NCBI GenBank assembly: GCA_029582165.1
Contig: CM055881.1
Span: 20,403,594-20,467,593 of the forward strand
Length of the DNA: 64,000 nucleotides
DNA from: Portulaca oleracea
Lineage: Eukaryota; Streptophyta; Magnoliopsida; Caryophyllales; Portulacaceae
Direction of reading: 5' to 3'
Position 1 is the stretch's first letter, and each line of letters begins with the position of its first letter. The notes beneath the pieces were generated by a model that saw nothing but the letters and a program-made list of their open reading frames with translations, had not been told where the DNA came from and searched no databases. Positions 1-13,300 of the stretch are shown here, piece after piece. Position numbers and translations under genes: made by a program.

Positions 1-1215
1 CAAGAGCCTCACTGATGCTTCTACAATTCATGAGCCCGAGGCTATGAATATTGTCTTTATACTAGAAAGTTGTTCCTTTATGAGGAATTGATACAATAAT
101 AACTAGCTAAAGTAATCTTGAGAAAGAATCAAAGGTTACGTTAGACCTGTCGGACATCATGTCACATGCAAACTTGGTTGGTTTTAATTTTATAGCACAA
201 AGTCACAAGAAGTAAATTTACGTTTGCTAAAAGTTTCTGGGAGGACTCTATGCATAATCAAGTCGGGTAAATTTATGTTTGCTAAAAGTTTCTACAACTT
301 TTATTGAGGCTTTGGCAAAAGATCGTGATTATATATTTTTTATGACATTCAAGTTTTATGATATGAAATTCTTGCCTCACTGTAAGGTACCATCCAATTG
401 CAAAAGTGCTTTCACAACATTCATTGGGGAATGATTTAGCATTGAGGTCGCACATGTGAACTTGAAGATGAGATGAAGTCAAGTTGTTTAAATAATTCAA
501 GATATAAGCCTTTAAGACAAGGCTATTTTGAAGGGGGAGGATTTCATATGAGGGAATCCAGTTTTTTTTTTTTTTTTATTTTCTCTTATGCAATTTCTAT
601 TAGAATTATATTTTGTTATTTGGTCTAAGTTGATTAAAGAGTAGCTGAGGGAAAAAGACATTGTATTGCCTATAAAGGCATATTAGGAAAAATTAATAGT
701 CATAAAAAATGATCTGTTGAAACAAATTTCCTTTTAGCCCTCTCTCTCTAGTTAAATACCATCAAAATATGAATTGTGTCAGAAGCTATTAAAACCCTTT
801 TCCCGATTTTTGGATTATTTATTTGAAGCGGTATCAAATATGAGCTCATCTGAGTTGCTAAGTGATCAAATGGTGATTGGTCTTTATTCTTCACAATGAA
901 AGGGAACTAGTTTCTAATTATGGTTTTGTTAATAACTTCCTTTTGGACCTTTGGCCTAGCTAATGTCTTAAACCCTATTTAGTTCTATTTATCTATTTAT
1001 TGATGGTAAAGCTTGTCTGCTAATTCCCACTTGGTAACAAGACTCTGTTATGGTAGTACTTTCTCAATCAATTTGGTCGCTTCGTTTGGAATTAAGCTCT
1101 CAGTTTAGATGGCTTTCAGTACAGATGTTCGAAATACTGCTTGCTGTCTAACGTACTAATTGTTATTAGTCTCATGTTCCTTTATCAGTGAAGATTTTCC
1201 CTTTGCCTGGTGCAG
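1..1215 (+). other. Intron 1 (3' part) of the EI24-like gene; no coding signal recognised
   Basis: The sequence ends in a pyrimidine-containing stretch and a GCAG acceptor directly before the exon at 1216, so it is inferred to be intron. An imperfect 27-bp direct repeat lies at 212-238 and 267-293. A purine tract at 530-541 looks like a retrotransposon polypurine tract, and a TATA-like CTATAAAG lies near 670, so part of 530-830 could be an old LTR. No paired LTR or target duplication was found, so this stays a suggestion. Confidence 0.5.
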
Positions 1216-1366
1216 TGTGTCTATGTTGAATTCATTTGTCATTCCAACATTGCAATGGATATTGCCAGATCATTGCCCTTCTATTGTTTATGAAGAGATT
1301 TGCAGACATGGAGCACTATTTAACCTCTATTTGGCAATGCGCAAAGTTCTGATACAACTCTTCTAT
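1216..1366 (+). CDS. EI24: EI24-like exon 2
   Basis: The exon follows a GCAG acceptor and ends at a GTGAGT donor. Base 1216 completes a split codon and 1217-1366 gives 50 open codons ending at a codon boundary. It includes the block [12 protein letters not shown] and ends VLIQLFY, which matches the plant EI24 segment just before the VFWFY motif. Residues after the WILPD block are family-variable. Confidence 0.9.
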
Positions 1367-4300
1367 GTGAGTATTTATTTGTTTAGACATCTTTTACTAT
1401 AATTATAGGTTTATCCATCCTAATTGCTAGGTTTGAACCTTCCTCCTTATGAAGGGGAAAAACAAAAAGTTCTATTTTGTCCAAATATGTACTTGTGAGC
1501 ACTACGGGCGTCACACATGAATGGAAAAAAAGCATATATGCATGACATTAAGGAGCGATTTTGCCACTAAAGTTTTGTTTTCGTGCTTATGCATCCACCA
1601 AAGAAACCCACTGATGACATGCTTAAAGGAAAAGATTTGTGATGGCAAGTAGGTGCTCTTAAAGGGGGAAGGGGCTGGGGGTTGAAGAAGAGTCCATTAA
1701 CCACCTATATTCATTGTTGTTGGGCGCACTTTCTGGCTCGCTCTTACATTGTTGGGGGTTAGTTGGCGCAACCCATATTTACCATGAACGTAGAATGGTC
1801 GGATCGCAGAATAGGGAACGGTGGTTGCCATCTACCCATAAAAAGGAACAATGGGAATTCGGAATGCTTTTTTTGGGGTGAAGTTTGTTCTTTAGAATGC
1901 TACTTCTAAATTTACTAAATGATATAACACAAAACGTCATAAACTCTATTAGTTCCTATGTTTGACATAAGAAGGCAAGGCTAAATGCCAAAAAAAGGAA
2001 AATTAGAATTGATATAAGTATCAAATCATGAATGACCATTAGGCATGATAATCCACCCTTCATGTATATACATCCATAAGTTCAGTAGACTAGCAATTTG
2101 TATTTAAAAATGTAGGCATCAATATACCCTTTGTTGCAAATTATAATAGACAACAAGTATTCACCAACAACCAACCATAGACCATTTACAAAAGTTATAA
2201 AATATAAAATATAATAGGCAACAAGTATGAGCCAACAACTAGCAATAGGCCATTTACAAAAGTTACTAACTACAACAGGCAATAATTTAAATCCAAAGCT
2301 AAGTATGAAAGAAGCAAAATGAAACCAAGGGCATCAATACGCAACCTTCTCTCGCCTCGCTAGTGCCCTCAAGTATCACCAGACTCACCGTCTAGGCACT
2401 CCCATCTCAAGTCCGATCTTGCTACTGAATCATTAAAATGACTACTTTGTGCCTTAATGTTCCACTTATTATGTCAGCCTTCCTTATAATAGTCATCAAA
2501 ACATGACAAAAGACAAATATTAGGGTGGATAAACACAAGTTTATCCGCCCGTACCCCATTGAGCCTATTCCTCTTCACACTATGGATATAGCTATAGGTA
2601 CTCTAGTTTCTCTCAGGAGAAGAACTACGAATAGGTTGAGATAAAACCTTTTCAACAACTTCTATTAATTTTGGAGTTTCAGAGTCATGAGTAAACCACC
2701 ACTTACTGGCATCTATGGTGGCAACAACAACTTTCTTTGGAAAAAAGCCTTTCTTCGTTGTAAAAGCAACAAATTGTTTCCTCATAGTTCGTGCTTTGTT
2801 GGACCTTCACAAATTCTTCTGAAAGAGTTCATTACTCCTTGCATGAACTTTTTTGTCTACATTAGGAGCCTTTCTAGGTGAACCTCTTTCAGGGAATCAC
2901 GCAAATATGAGTCATAAAATTGAGGGCAAAGTGCATATGCCAAACAAGATGGATGCTCATTATTTCCCATCTTTCCAATATAATGTGCTCAATAAGCGGG
3001 TAATGAAACTTATGTATATTATTTCTCATAATGTCCTTTATGTGGCCCACCATAGAGTCCATCTTCTCATAAATCTCTCCCATCTTAGGAACCCGACAGT
3101 CGGCAAATTTGATCACATAATACATAGGCTTTAGGATAACAGTTGCATTTCCCACACCAACCCAAAACCCATCATCATGACAGTTTCCACAACTTTTCTA
3201 GCCAATTCTTTGGTAGCTACATCCGACGCTTCACCCATTCTTTCCAAGACTTAAGTACTCATCGGCTGCAAGCGCACAAGGTATGGTTGTAGCACGTCAA
3301 GGTCGATCCCACGGGGACTCAATCATGCAATGCATTGAACTAGCCTTTTACTTGATTGCTAAGTTAGTCGATTTTTGAATTGGTTTGTTAAACTTGCTAA
3401 TTCTAGCTAATTAAAACAAGAAAAATGAGTCTAGTAATTAAATAATGGATAAAGACATCTTGGCATTTGCTTTCCTAACAATGAGTTTTATTATTAAAAC
3501 CTAGTTTGTATAATCATTCTTTCGTTTGAATCAAGAATCAATAACTATATGAATTTCTACAACTCTTTTGATGCTTAATAGAATTGCTCTAATTAACCTA
3601 ACAAACAACTTTTGCAAGCTTATCAAATTAATCAAAGTTAAATATCTCAAATTATCGAAGTGGAGAAGATTGGTGACGTCATTGCTTAAATATCTCAACT
3701 TTGCATGCTTATAAAATTAATCTAATTTCCCACAATGAGTTCGATTATTACTTGTGCTCACGATTTTTCTAAAATAGAGAACGTTGGTGATGTCATTGCT
3801 TTCTATTGAAAGCTATTGATGAAATTAGCTCTTCAAACGTGCTTCAAGTGGTCACTAACAATGCAGGCAATTGTAATGCTACCAGGAAAGAGGTTGAAAA
3901 GATACATCTACACATTTTTTATCTCCGTATGTTTTTCATAGTCTGAATTTATTTATGACAAGTTTTGCAAAAGAAATGACATAATTAAATTCAATGTATG
4001 AGAAACATAGATTAAAAGAGCGCAAAAAAGTTCACAGGCTCATGGCACAAACTTTGAATTGCAGCTGTAGGCTTTTCGCATCAGGGCACGGCATCAGAAT
4101 CTTAGAAAAAAAAAATAGAGATGGAAGTCCGGATATTTATTACCAAAAAAAAAAAAAAGAAAAGAAAAGAAGACAAGGGTGGTTAATGAAGTATTCCAGA
4201 GGAAGAAAAATAGGAGAAAGGAACTGAGAAGAAGAAGAATAAATAGAGGGAGAGGAAGCTAACAAGAAGTTAGAAAGAGGGAGAGTAAGGAGGGAAAAGA

Positions 4301-7300
4301 GCAGAGGAGAAAGAGTAGAACTCAAGTTGGCATCCATAGTTTGTGGAAAAAGGATTTTCCATATCTCAAGAAGTCAACACCTCTACTCTCTGATTGAAAA
4401 ATATTTTTGGTGAATTGCTGTATAACTTAGTAGCATACAATGCTATTCGTAATGTTTTCTCTTGATGAGCTCATTCGCAAAAGTTTAACAATTATAAGGG
4501 CTTAGAGAGGATTGTGGGCAAATATCAATAGGAAAACTAGTTCTTCTGTGAAGGGGGTACTGCCATATTGATTGGGATCATCTCTTTCATTTTTTTCGTT
4601 TTATTTCGTTTTTGATTCTTTTTTGGTGTCCATAATCTAGTTCAAAAAGATTATTTTTTTCAACTTAGAATGTAATGGACTAAAATAATATTCCTCATTA
4701 AACCACTTCGCTACTTCTCCATGGGGGACGATTTGTAATCGAGATGCCCTTTTAGTAGTTAGCGAAGAATTTCTAAATCTTGGGCCAATTGAACTAATCT
4801 CGACACGAAATTTAGGGACAAGCTGCTACATTTGACCTGTCCATACCTCGCCTAGTTGGATTTTGGAGTATTGGTTTTGTTTTGTTTTGTTTTTGGTTTT
4901 GAACGGACAATAAATTGCCTTGTTTAAAATAAAGCAACTTTTTTGTGAGGTCTATCTAGGATCGCCCTAGCCCTAGTTTGGTGTAATGCTCCATGTGTGA
5001 TTGATATTCTTTCTGTTGATCATCTGGATTTTATTAAAGAAAACAATTATCCTGATGATTAACTACAACTCAAAAGTTCTTATATATTTTATATTGATGC
5101 AGGTATTTTGGTTCTACCTTATATGTATTCAGCATCATAGTCAGCACTATTTGGTAATTTTTATTCTATAATTTTCATGTCTTTTGAATGATAAAGCCCA
5201 TTTGTATTTGTGACGACTATCTATCACTCAAAACATTAATATTCAAATATAGTACGATGAATTATCCTTATTTCTTTTATTTTTATTTAAAAACTTATAA
5301 AAGTGTTGTAATATTATTAAATTACTACTAGTCGACTTTGAGTAGATCAATGATTTGTGTCTATATTATTTAGAGAGTGTAAATGGTTACTTTTAGCTAT
5401 GGTGGATCTCTCTTGGCAGTTTATTTGATGAATAATAAGAAAGGAAGAATGCCTTGTCGCGTCCCTTAACTTTTGTAGATTCCAATTTGGAACACAATTA
5501 ACTAGACTATTAGGATAATTCGAAATGGTTAGCTTCATCGTTAAAGTTTTAATATCTATAGTATTTTTGCGAAGATGTCCTAACTCTTAACTCATAATTA
5601 AAAGAAAATGAAAGAAAAGTCTTCCAGTTTCGTCCTACCAATGTCTTATGGGTTTCCTCATCCTTTGTTGGAGAAAAGCCTTAATCTGACTGCTATCCTA
5701 TCTCTATCTATCCATCCTTGCTACCATTTTATCCATATCATCACCCTAGAACTTGGTGGCGACAGATTATGGATGCAAAGCCCCTATGTTCCCTTTTGTA
5801 AATGGGTGACACCCCTTGGTGCCTTTGCAACACGTCCTTTGATTAGTTGTCAAAAACGAAAAAGAAAAGAATCCCCTCGTCGTGTAAAGCTCTGTGTACA
5901 ACTTGTCCCCCTATCCCTTTATTTGTTATGCTATCCACCAGCCCTTAACGCGTGAACTAATCACACTTCGTCATGATTTGCAGTAGATCTTATTCCTTGT
6001 GCAAGTTGGAAGGTCTATCGTGTTCATGCGGACTAAAACCAACCGTCACCAAACTCTAGCTAAGAAGAGATCTTCCATGGGTCTCTATCGTGAATCTCTC
6101 ATCGATGCTTCGCTTCGAGTAATAGCATTGAAGCTTCATCTCGAGTCGCTAGATCTATTATTCCCTCAACAATTGGTAATGGTGATGCTTTGATAGGAAA
6201 AAAACTGCGTGGCGAATTAATAAAAGCAGAGAGAAGTAGATAAGGAGGAGATAGGAAGTCTAGAAATAAAATGGGGCTAGTTCTTTGGAATAAAGAAGGG
6301 AGAGAGGAGTTGGGATTTTTCAAATTATCGAATTTAATGCTTTAAGAGAAGGGGAGAAATTTGACAAATCGCTTCCTTTTCTACTCTCCCTTCTCTCTCA
6401 AGGGTATTGGCGAGAATGGTGGCCAATTATGTGAATAACTAATGGGACGACAATTACATAATGGTAATCACGAGATTGATTGGTTCCATGCCTAAAAGGT
6501 CTGTACTATAAGTGGCTTTCAGAACACACAACTGGGTTCTTGAATGGTGTGGATCTCCTTATAAAATGCTTTTGGAATTCTAGGGCTCTTGCTAAAGCTT
6601 GTTTCTTAGTTTGGGCAACCATTAAAGTTAATATTCCTATCGAGAACGTGCTTAAATGAAGTTTAAGTGGTCCTAACTAGTTTCTTTATTCGAAGAAAAT
6701 GGATGGATCATCTTCTTGTGCATTGTTATAGGCCTTTTGCTTTTGCATGTTGACTTGCGACACAATCATTGATGGGGATTTCTGTCCAAGCATTTCGTGA
6801 AGTATGTGTTGTGGCTCGATGGGAGGGTTGTGGAGATGGTGTTTTGTGGAGTTTGGAATTTGGTTCCTTTTAACTATTTTATGGGCCACTTCACCCACTT
6901 GGATGTAGAGAAATAGACAAATGTTTACAGACTGAATTGTCTCATCATTTCGAGCTATACTTTTTGAGGGTGTTGCATAGTTAAAGTGAGATACCTAAGG
7001 GTGAGAAATTTGTACTTTTTGGATTTTATTGATATATAGTGACGAGAGCCCGTGGGCATAGTGGTTTTGTATTTGCTCTTCCTGAATTGCTAGTGGAGAC
7101 ACTAGCTTAGTGAGCACTAATAGTTGACCAATTGGTGTTTTCTCTTCGCCAAAATGCTAAATGTTCATGTGTTAGTGTCGAACACTGCTTGGTCTAATGA
7201 TGAAAGCAGTGGTTTCAATTGGGTTAGCTGGAGGAGTTTGTAGCTCTAAGTGACAGTGGGGGGGGGGGGTGGGGGGAGGGGGTGTGTTGTCTTGCCACAA

Positions 7301-10300
7301 GATCTCTTAAGCATGTCATGAAGCCCTTAAAGCTAAGTGGCTTTGACATTTTGCAACAAGCAAATGCTCTTTGCAAGCATATGATCATTGAAAAATATGG
7401 GGTAGGTAACCTTGGTTGGCTGGCTAAGAAGAGCTGTTACCATCATGGAGTGGGTTGTTGGAAGCCTATTTTACAAGGTTTGGAATGTTTCAAGTCCTTA
7501 GTGCATTCTACGGAGAAGAATGGGTTAAGGGTGTTTTGTTGGCATGATGTTGGGTTTGAAGATAAACCTCTTTAAACTCAATTTCCTGACCTCTTTACGG
7601 TGGTGTTTCTTGAAGATGCTATGGTGCAAGAAATAGTCACTTTGAATGGTGTTCAAAGTCATCGGAACATCACTTTTTCCAGAATTCCCTGTGACTGGGA
7701 ACAAGAGAGCATGTGTGATTTTTGGCATTATTGGCTAAAATGAAATTTTCTTGTGAGGTTGCTGATAGAATAATGCAGCCTTTGGTGAAAGAGCTTTCGT
7801 AAGAATTTATGCCGTATTTTTTTGATGATTGTTTTCCATCTTTCTTTCTTGCCAATGCAATTTGGATTTCTAAAAAACCTACGAAAGTGTGTTTTTATTT
7901 TGTTTGGGATGTGTTAAAGGTACACTTCTCACAGATGATATGTTAGCAACCTTAGTAGGTTCTGCCATGAGGAGGAAGAGTCAATAAATCATCTCTTATT
8001 CATCATACTGGGTTATGTCTCTTTGCATTGATCTCTTCCTCGATGGGTGTTGGTTTGGTTCAATCTTCTTATTGATGTAGTGGTAGCTTGAGGATGGTGA
8101 AGATTGCTATTTGCACGCTTAAAGGTGTTTTGGATATGCTTCCTTTGGTAATTTGGTAGCGTATTTGGAAGGAGAGGAATTGTTGATCTTCGAGGATAAG
8201 GCCTTGTCCATTCATAATTTCAAGCTCTATTTTTGAGGATTTTGTATAGTTGGAGCATAATGCTTCATCAGGAAGTAGCTTGAGTTTTATGGGTTTTGTA
8301 GATAATATCATACATGAGCGTTTATGCATGGTGATTTCTGTTCTTGCCCTTTTGTAAATCGTGTCCCCTCGCATCTACTACAATCTTTTGTTCACCCATC
8401 AAAACATTTCCCTTTCTTTTGCTTATCATAGCCAACTGAAAGCGGGAGGGGAGAAAAAAGGATGAAAGCTCTGGTAGGAACTTTTGTCTCCCTGATGGCT
8501 TTGTCCAAAAAGGTCTGCAGTGTTTGACCCTTCCATTAGTCTATGACGAGACTCAGAATGATGGAAGATCCTAAATGACCACGAGGAGGGCCAAACAATC
8601 ACTGGTCAGGCGTTGTGCATGGCCTTATATTGGATAGTAAAGTTGATAAAATAAATACTCGTTACTTATCTTAATCATTCGGATATCTAGTTGGCCACCG
8701 GTCACTTTTCAAGGAATCACCTTGTTTTTTTGTTTTGTTTTTTTTTTTTTTTTCCACGGACAATCATACTGTTTTTTTTTAAATGCTTAGCTTCATTCAA
8801 ATGGCCCAATCCTTGGAAGCTTATGTTCTAGTTACTCATCCTTGATGTACACACCTTTCCTTCGTTCATTTGTTTTTTTTTATTTTTTTATTTTTGGGGA
8901 TTTTGGACACTAATATACTGTACTTTGTGGGTGTTGGACAATAATGCACCAAACGTTTTTCTTGGACAATAACATAATGTACTTTAGGGGGTATTAGACA
9001 CTAATGCACCTGTAACTGATTCTGACGGTGGATGACTCGGTAGTGGTCTTACGTAGGGGTAAGCAAAAATTTGGGGAATTCTGGTCTTGTCTCGCTACCG
9101 GTCAAGTCCCTGTCCCAAAATCTCGCTCCCGGGTGGGAGTGGGATCGGAGTGGGACTAATAAAGTCCCGACAATAACGGACTGGGAGGGGGACTTAACCT
9201 CATTTCCCGCTCCCGGTCCTAATATGTGTGTGTGTGTGTGTGTGAAATCATATGATTCCATGATGATTGATAAACTTATGTAATTTAATTTGTGTTCTCT
9301 CTTTAGATTTATTTTATTTAGTACTATTTCGAACTTGTATATTCTATTTCCGGAAAAAGACATTTTGTATTAGACATTGTGTAATTTTAATTTGGGAAAA
9401 AGTGGCTATGTAAACAAACCGGTGCCGGCATTTGTGAAAGTTTCGAAAATTTTTATTATTTATGTTGGTTGTTTTTGAAAATAAGTCAAATGATAAGTGA
9501 AATAAAATTAAGAAACGGAGACTAAATTTCTTGGTTGATTTCCCGCTCCCAGTGGGAACGGGAGCGGGAGCAAATCTTTGCTCCCGGCCACAACCTGGAC
9601 CGGGAGCGGGAGAAAAACTTTGCTCCCGGTCACAACCGAGACTGGGATCCGGACCTCCAAAAATTACCGGGATCCCGGTCCCGCTCACCCCTAGTCTTAC
9701 GTGGTAGGTTGAGGGAAAAAAATAAAATCTTTTACTAAATTAATGTCATGTCAGTGAGTCTAAATAAGCAAAGATGAATTATATTTATTTTTAGAAAAAA
9801 AATAATACTTTTAGGTTAGGGAGAATGTGGAGTAATGATGTGCTATTTTGCATTTAAAAAATTATAATTCATTTGGACTTGCAGATATGATATTAATTTC
9901 ATCAAGAGATTTAATTATTTTTCCACGTAGGACTGCCAACGATTCATCCATTGCTAGAATCAATTCTAGGTGAAATAATCTCCAACACCCCCAAAGTACA
10001 GTTCATTATTGTCCAAGAAAAAGTTCTATGAATTGTTGTCCAACAGCCCCAAAATACAGTATGTAAGCGTCCAAAGACCCTTTATTTTTTATATAAGGAA
10101 TATACCCTCCAGTTGCAAATGTACAATGTGGGCGCGCTCTCATTTTATAGGTATGCCTTTCTTGGAGCTTGTACAGTTGCAGAAAACCGTGCGGACTATT
10201 CTGTTTGGAAATAAGGATGGTGATAAGCTGTTGTTGGGAGGCTAAGATGTGGGTAACAGTGCTAACAGAACAAAAATTGAATTGAGTTCTCTCCCACAAG

Positions 10301-13300
10301 CTTATAGCATTTTATTTGGAGGGGGGGGGGGGTGAACTGTGGCACTTTTTGGGAGTTGTGTACTCTGGTCTTGGTGCCCCTCAAATAGAGGCAGAAGGGG
10401 GATCCCTCTAACTTTGATTTAGATGTCCATATGATCAGTATTTGGTGAAGTATTGGCACTCAGTTTTTAATAGGGCACGGTTGGCTTGTACTGCATTGTA
10501 TTGTTTTATGATGTAGGATATTATGCTTTGTATATTCTGTTGTTTTACTTTTATTAGCTGTAACCAACTTCATTTATGTTGCTAAAATGTTAGTACCTTC
10601 TCAGGCTTCAACAAGAGATTGCTGAAGTTTGAGCAAGAAATGCAAACAGACTCACTTTTTCTGTTCTTTTTGCCCTTCAAAATTTAAATATGTTGCGGTT
10701 GTTTTAGAATGTTTTGATATATGTCCTTCATATAAAATTCAGGTACAATGACATAGCACAACAGGGGTTCATTGCAATGGGAGAACACAAGCCTTCTACT
10801 CCACAGAACACAACTAAAGAAAACATATCAGCTGGGGAGAATGCTGTTTCAGATAAACCTGCTGGCATTGGAGGGTAGAATTGTTTTGCCCTTTTCTATA
10901 CGTCTAATTTGGTTGGCTATGTGATACATATATATTTTTTGTGTTGGTTGTCCATTCTAGGGCATTTTTCTTATACCGTGTTAGCGAAGAATTCATCAAT
11001 AGATCTTTTTCTTTATTGCTATTGGGGAAAATCAATTGAGTCTTAAATACTTAGGACCAGCCAAGATTTCGCGAGCAGCTCTTGTTTCTTGTACTTGATT
11101 CCTGTCCAGCTGCTAGATATCTGATGTCTAGTACTAGACCTAACAAAAATTGAACTTAAATGAAAATCCGACCTGAACCTGCTTGAAAAATCTGGGTTGT
11201 GGACATGATTTTCTCAACCCGAACCCAGAATAGGTCGAACCTGACAAAACCCGTAAATTAGAAAGTTTACTATTGATCTGAATCAGAAACTAAAACCGCC
11301 CGACCTGCTGGCTTAAGGCCACAAAAATGATGTTTTTTGCACCTTTGTTTATATTTTGTACTTTTTCCATCCTAATAATAGCTATTGCCTATTGTCCACC
11401 AACCTGTACCATATTGAGAGACATTATTCTTTTACCTTATCCTCATTGATAATAGCAAGGGATAACAAGGGAAGTATTTTGAGCGATGAAGAAGGTGACA
11501 GAGAGTACCAAAAGGATTGAAAAATTGAGTTATGCCTAGTAACTCTAATTGGTGGAGTGGCCATAAGTAGTTATGCTCGTGAAATTGGCATTTGAAGGAG
11601 ATATAGGGTTTTTTGTTAGAATAGCTTTTTATGGTTAAATTTTTTTTTTGGTGCCAACTAGCTATTTTGACATGGTCAAAATAACTAATTGGGTGTCTGG
11701 TAAATAGCTGTTTGAGGTAGTTGTTTGGCCCCAAACACCCTTTCTCAAAAAGCTTTTGGATGAGCTTTTTAGAAAGAAATTTTTGTTGAATTACCTATTT
11801 GCCCAGGGATTATAAAATTTATAATAATACCATTATACTCCACTTGGTATCTCGCACTAATTATAATCTAAACATTAAAAGGATTGATTGTATCTTGTTC
11901 AATATTTATGTCTGATTTAAAAAGGAATACAATTCAATATTCATTGTCTTACTATTAAGATTTTATTGATTGAAAGTAAATATTTAATATAAAATCTAAA
12001 ACTTGTCCTTTTTTAACATTGGGTTTGAAACAAATGAACCATAATTTTTAAGTTCTTAGGCTGATATGTGTAGTTAACTCAAAGCATTTGAAGAAATTGT
12101 GTTGATTATATACAATAATATTAAGAGAAAAATTTTGATGGATAGAATTATTTTGAACATTTGAGACAAGTTTAATAATTTTTGAAAAATACTAAATAAG
12201 TATCAAGTACATACCTATGTTCAATTAAAATTGATTTAGATTAAGGGCACATCTGGAATGTTAACACATAAGTGTGACACTACTAGTTTTACCAAATAGT
12301 TTTTCTTGAAACAACTAACTTAAACAACTAATCTAAACAACTATCAACTGTTTGCCAAATAAGGCTATAGTAGGAAATGGTAAGATAGGTGGAAGTCGTT
12401 TAATGAAACCAATCAAGTTCTTAAAAAAAGGTCAATCCTTCTTGTTGTCCACAATCTCTCTAACATCATTGATACCGATAGGTCTCACAAATGGCTTTGA
12501 GATTGATGAATGTGTGTTGTTATTATGTATATGACTGTGGGATTATAGACGGATTCGATGTCTCGTGTTTTGGCATTGGGTTATACTTTTTATACGATTT
12601 TCATCTTAATGTCAATAGAATTTTTTGAGCCAAATATATGATTTGTCCTGTCAAAATTCAAAGGAAAACTGGATTCTAATAATCCCTACTTTGGCCAATT
12701 GTATTATGATAATCCCTACTTTCTTTTTGTTTGTATTATTCTAATGGTTTCAAAAACATCAAAATTGTATTTTAGTGGTACCAAATCTACCTCGACATCT
12801 TTTTAATTTTTTCTTTCCTGCCCAAAAAAGGTTATGAAGTGTAGTTCCTAAAAGAATTTTAATTTTTTTTTTAGAATCTGAGCACTTATTGTGATTTTTT
12901 AAGGAATAAAAGGGGAAATCATGAAAATTAGTAAAAAATTGAAACAATTTCGGACAAACATTGTAAATTTACTAAAAATCGTGGGGAAGTGTTGTGCTAA
13001 GTTTTAGGGCAAGCGCAAGTCAAAATCCACGATATTTAGGGTATAAACTCGTAGGTAGTACCACTAAAATACAATTTTTATTTTTTTGGGACCACTAGAT
13101 TACAAAAGAAAATAGGGATTATTAGAATACAATTGGCCCAAGTAGAGATTATTAGAATCCAATTTTCCAAATTCAAAATTAGTAAAAATAAGTAGATAAG
13201 AGCATGGTGCAACTCTAATCCAATATATATATATTTTTTTTTGGAAAAATTGGTGAGATCATCTATTAACAAGACAACTGTATATAGTATACTCTTGGCA

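Noticed and set aside
530..830. Possible copia-type LTR (purine tract, TATA-like box, GGTATCA near 832)
   Set aside because: No paired LTR, no TG...CA borders and no coding domain; kept only as a remark.
5608..5955. 115-codon + strand frame in intron 3
   Set aside because: No motif and it does not join the EI24 exons in phase.
11130..11320. GACCTGAACC/AACCCGAACCC-rich stretch like hAT subterminal repeats
   Set aside because: No matching ends or target duplication; a similar loose stretch at about 38470-38640 also lacks them.
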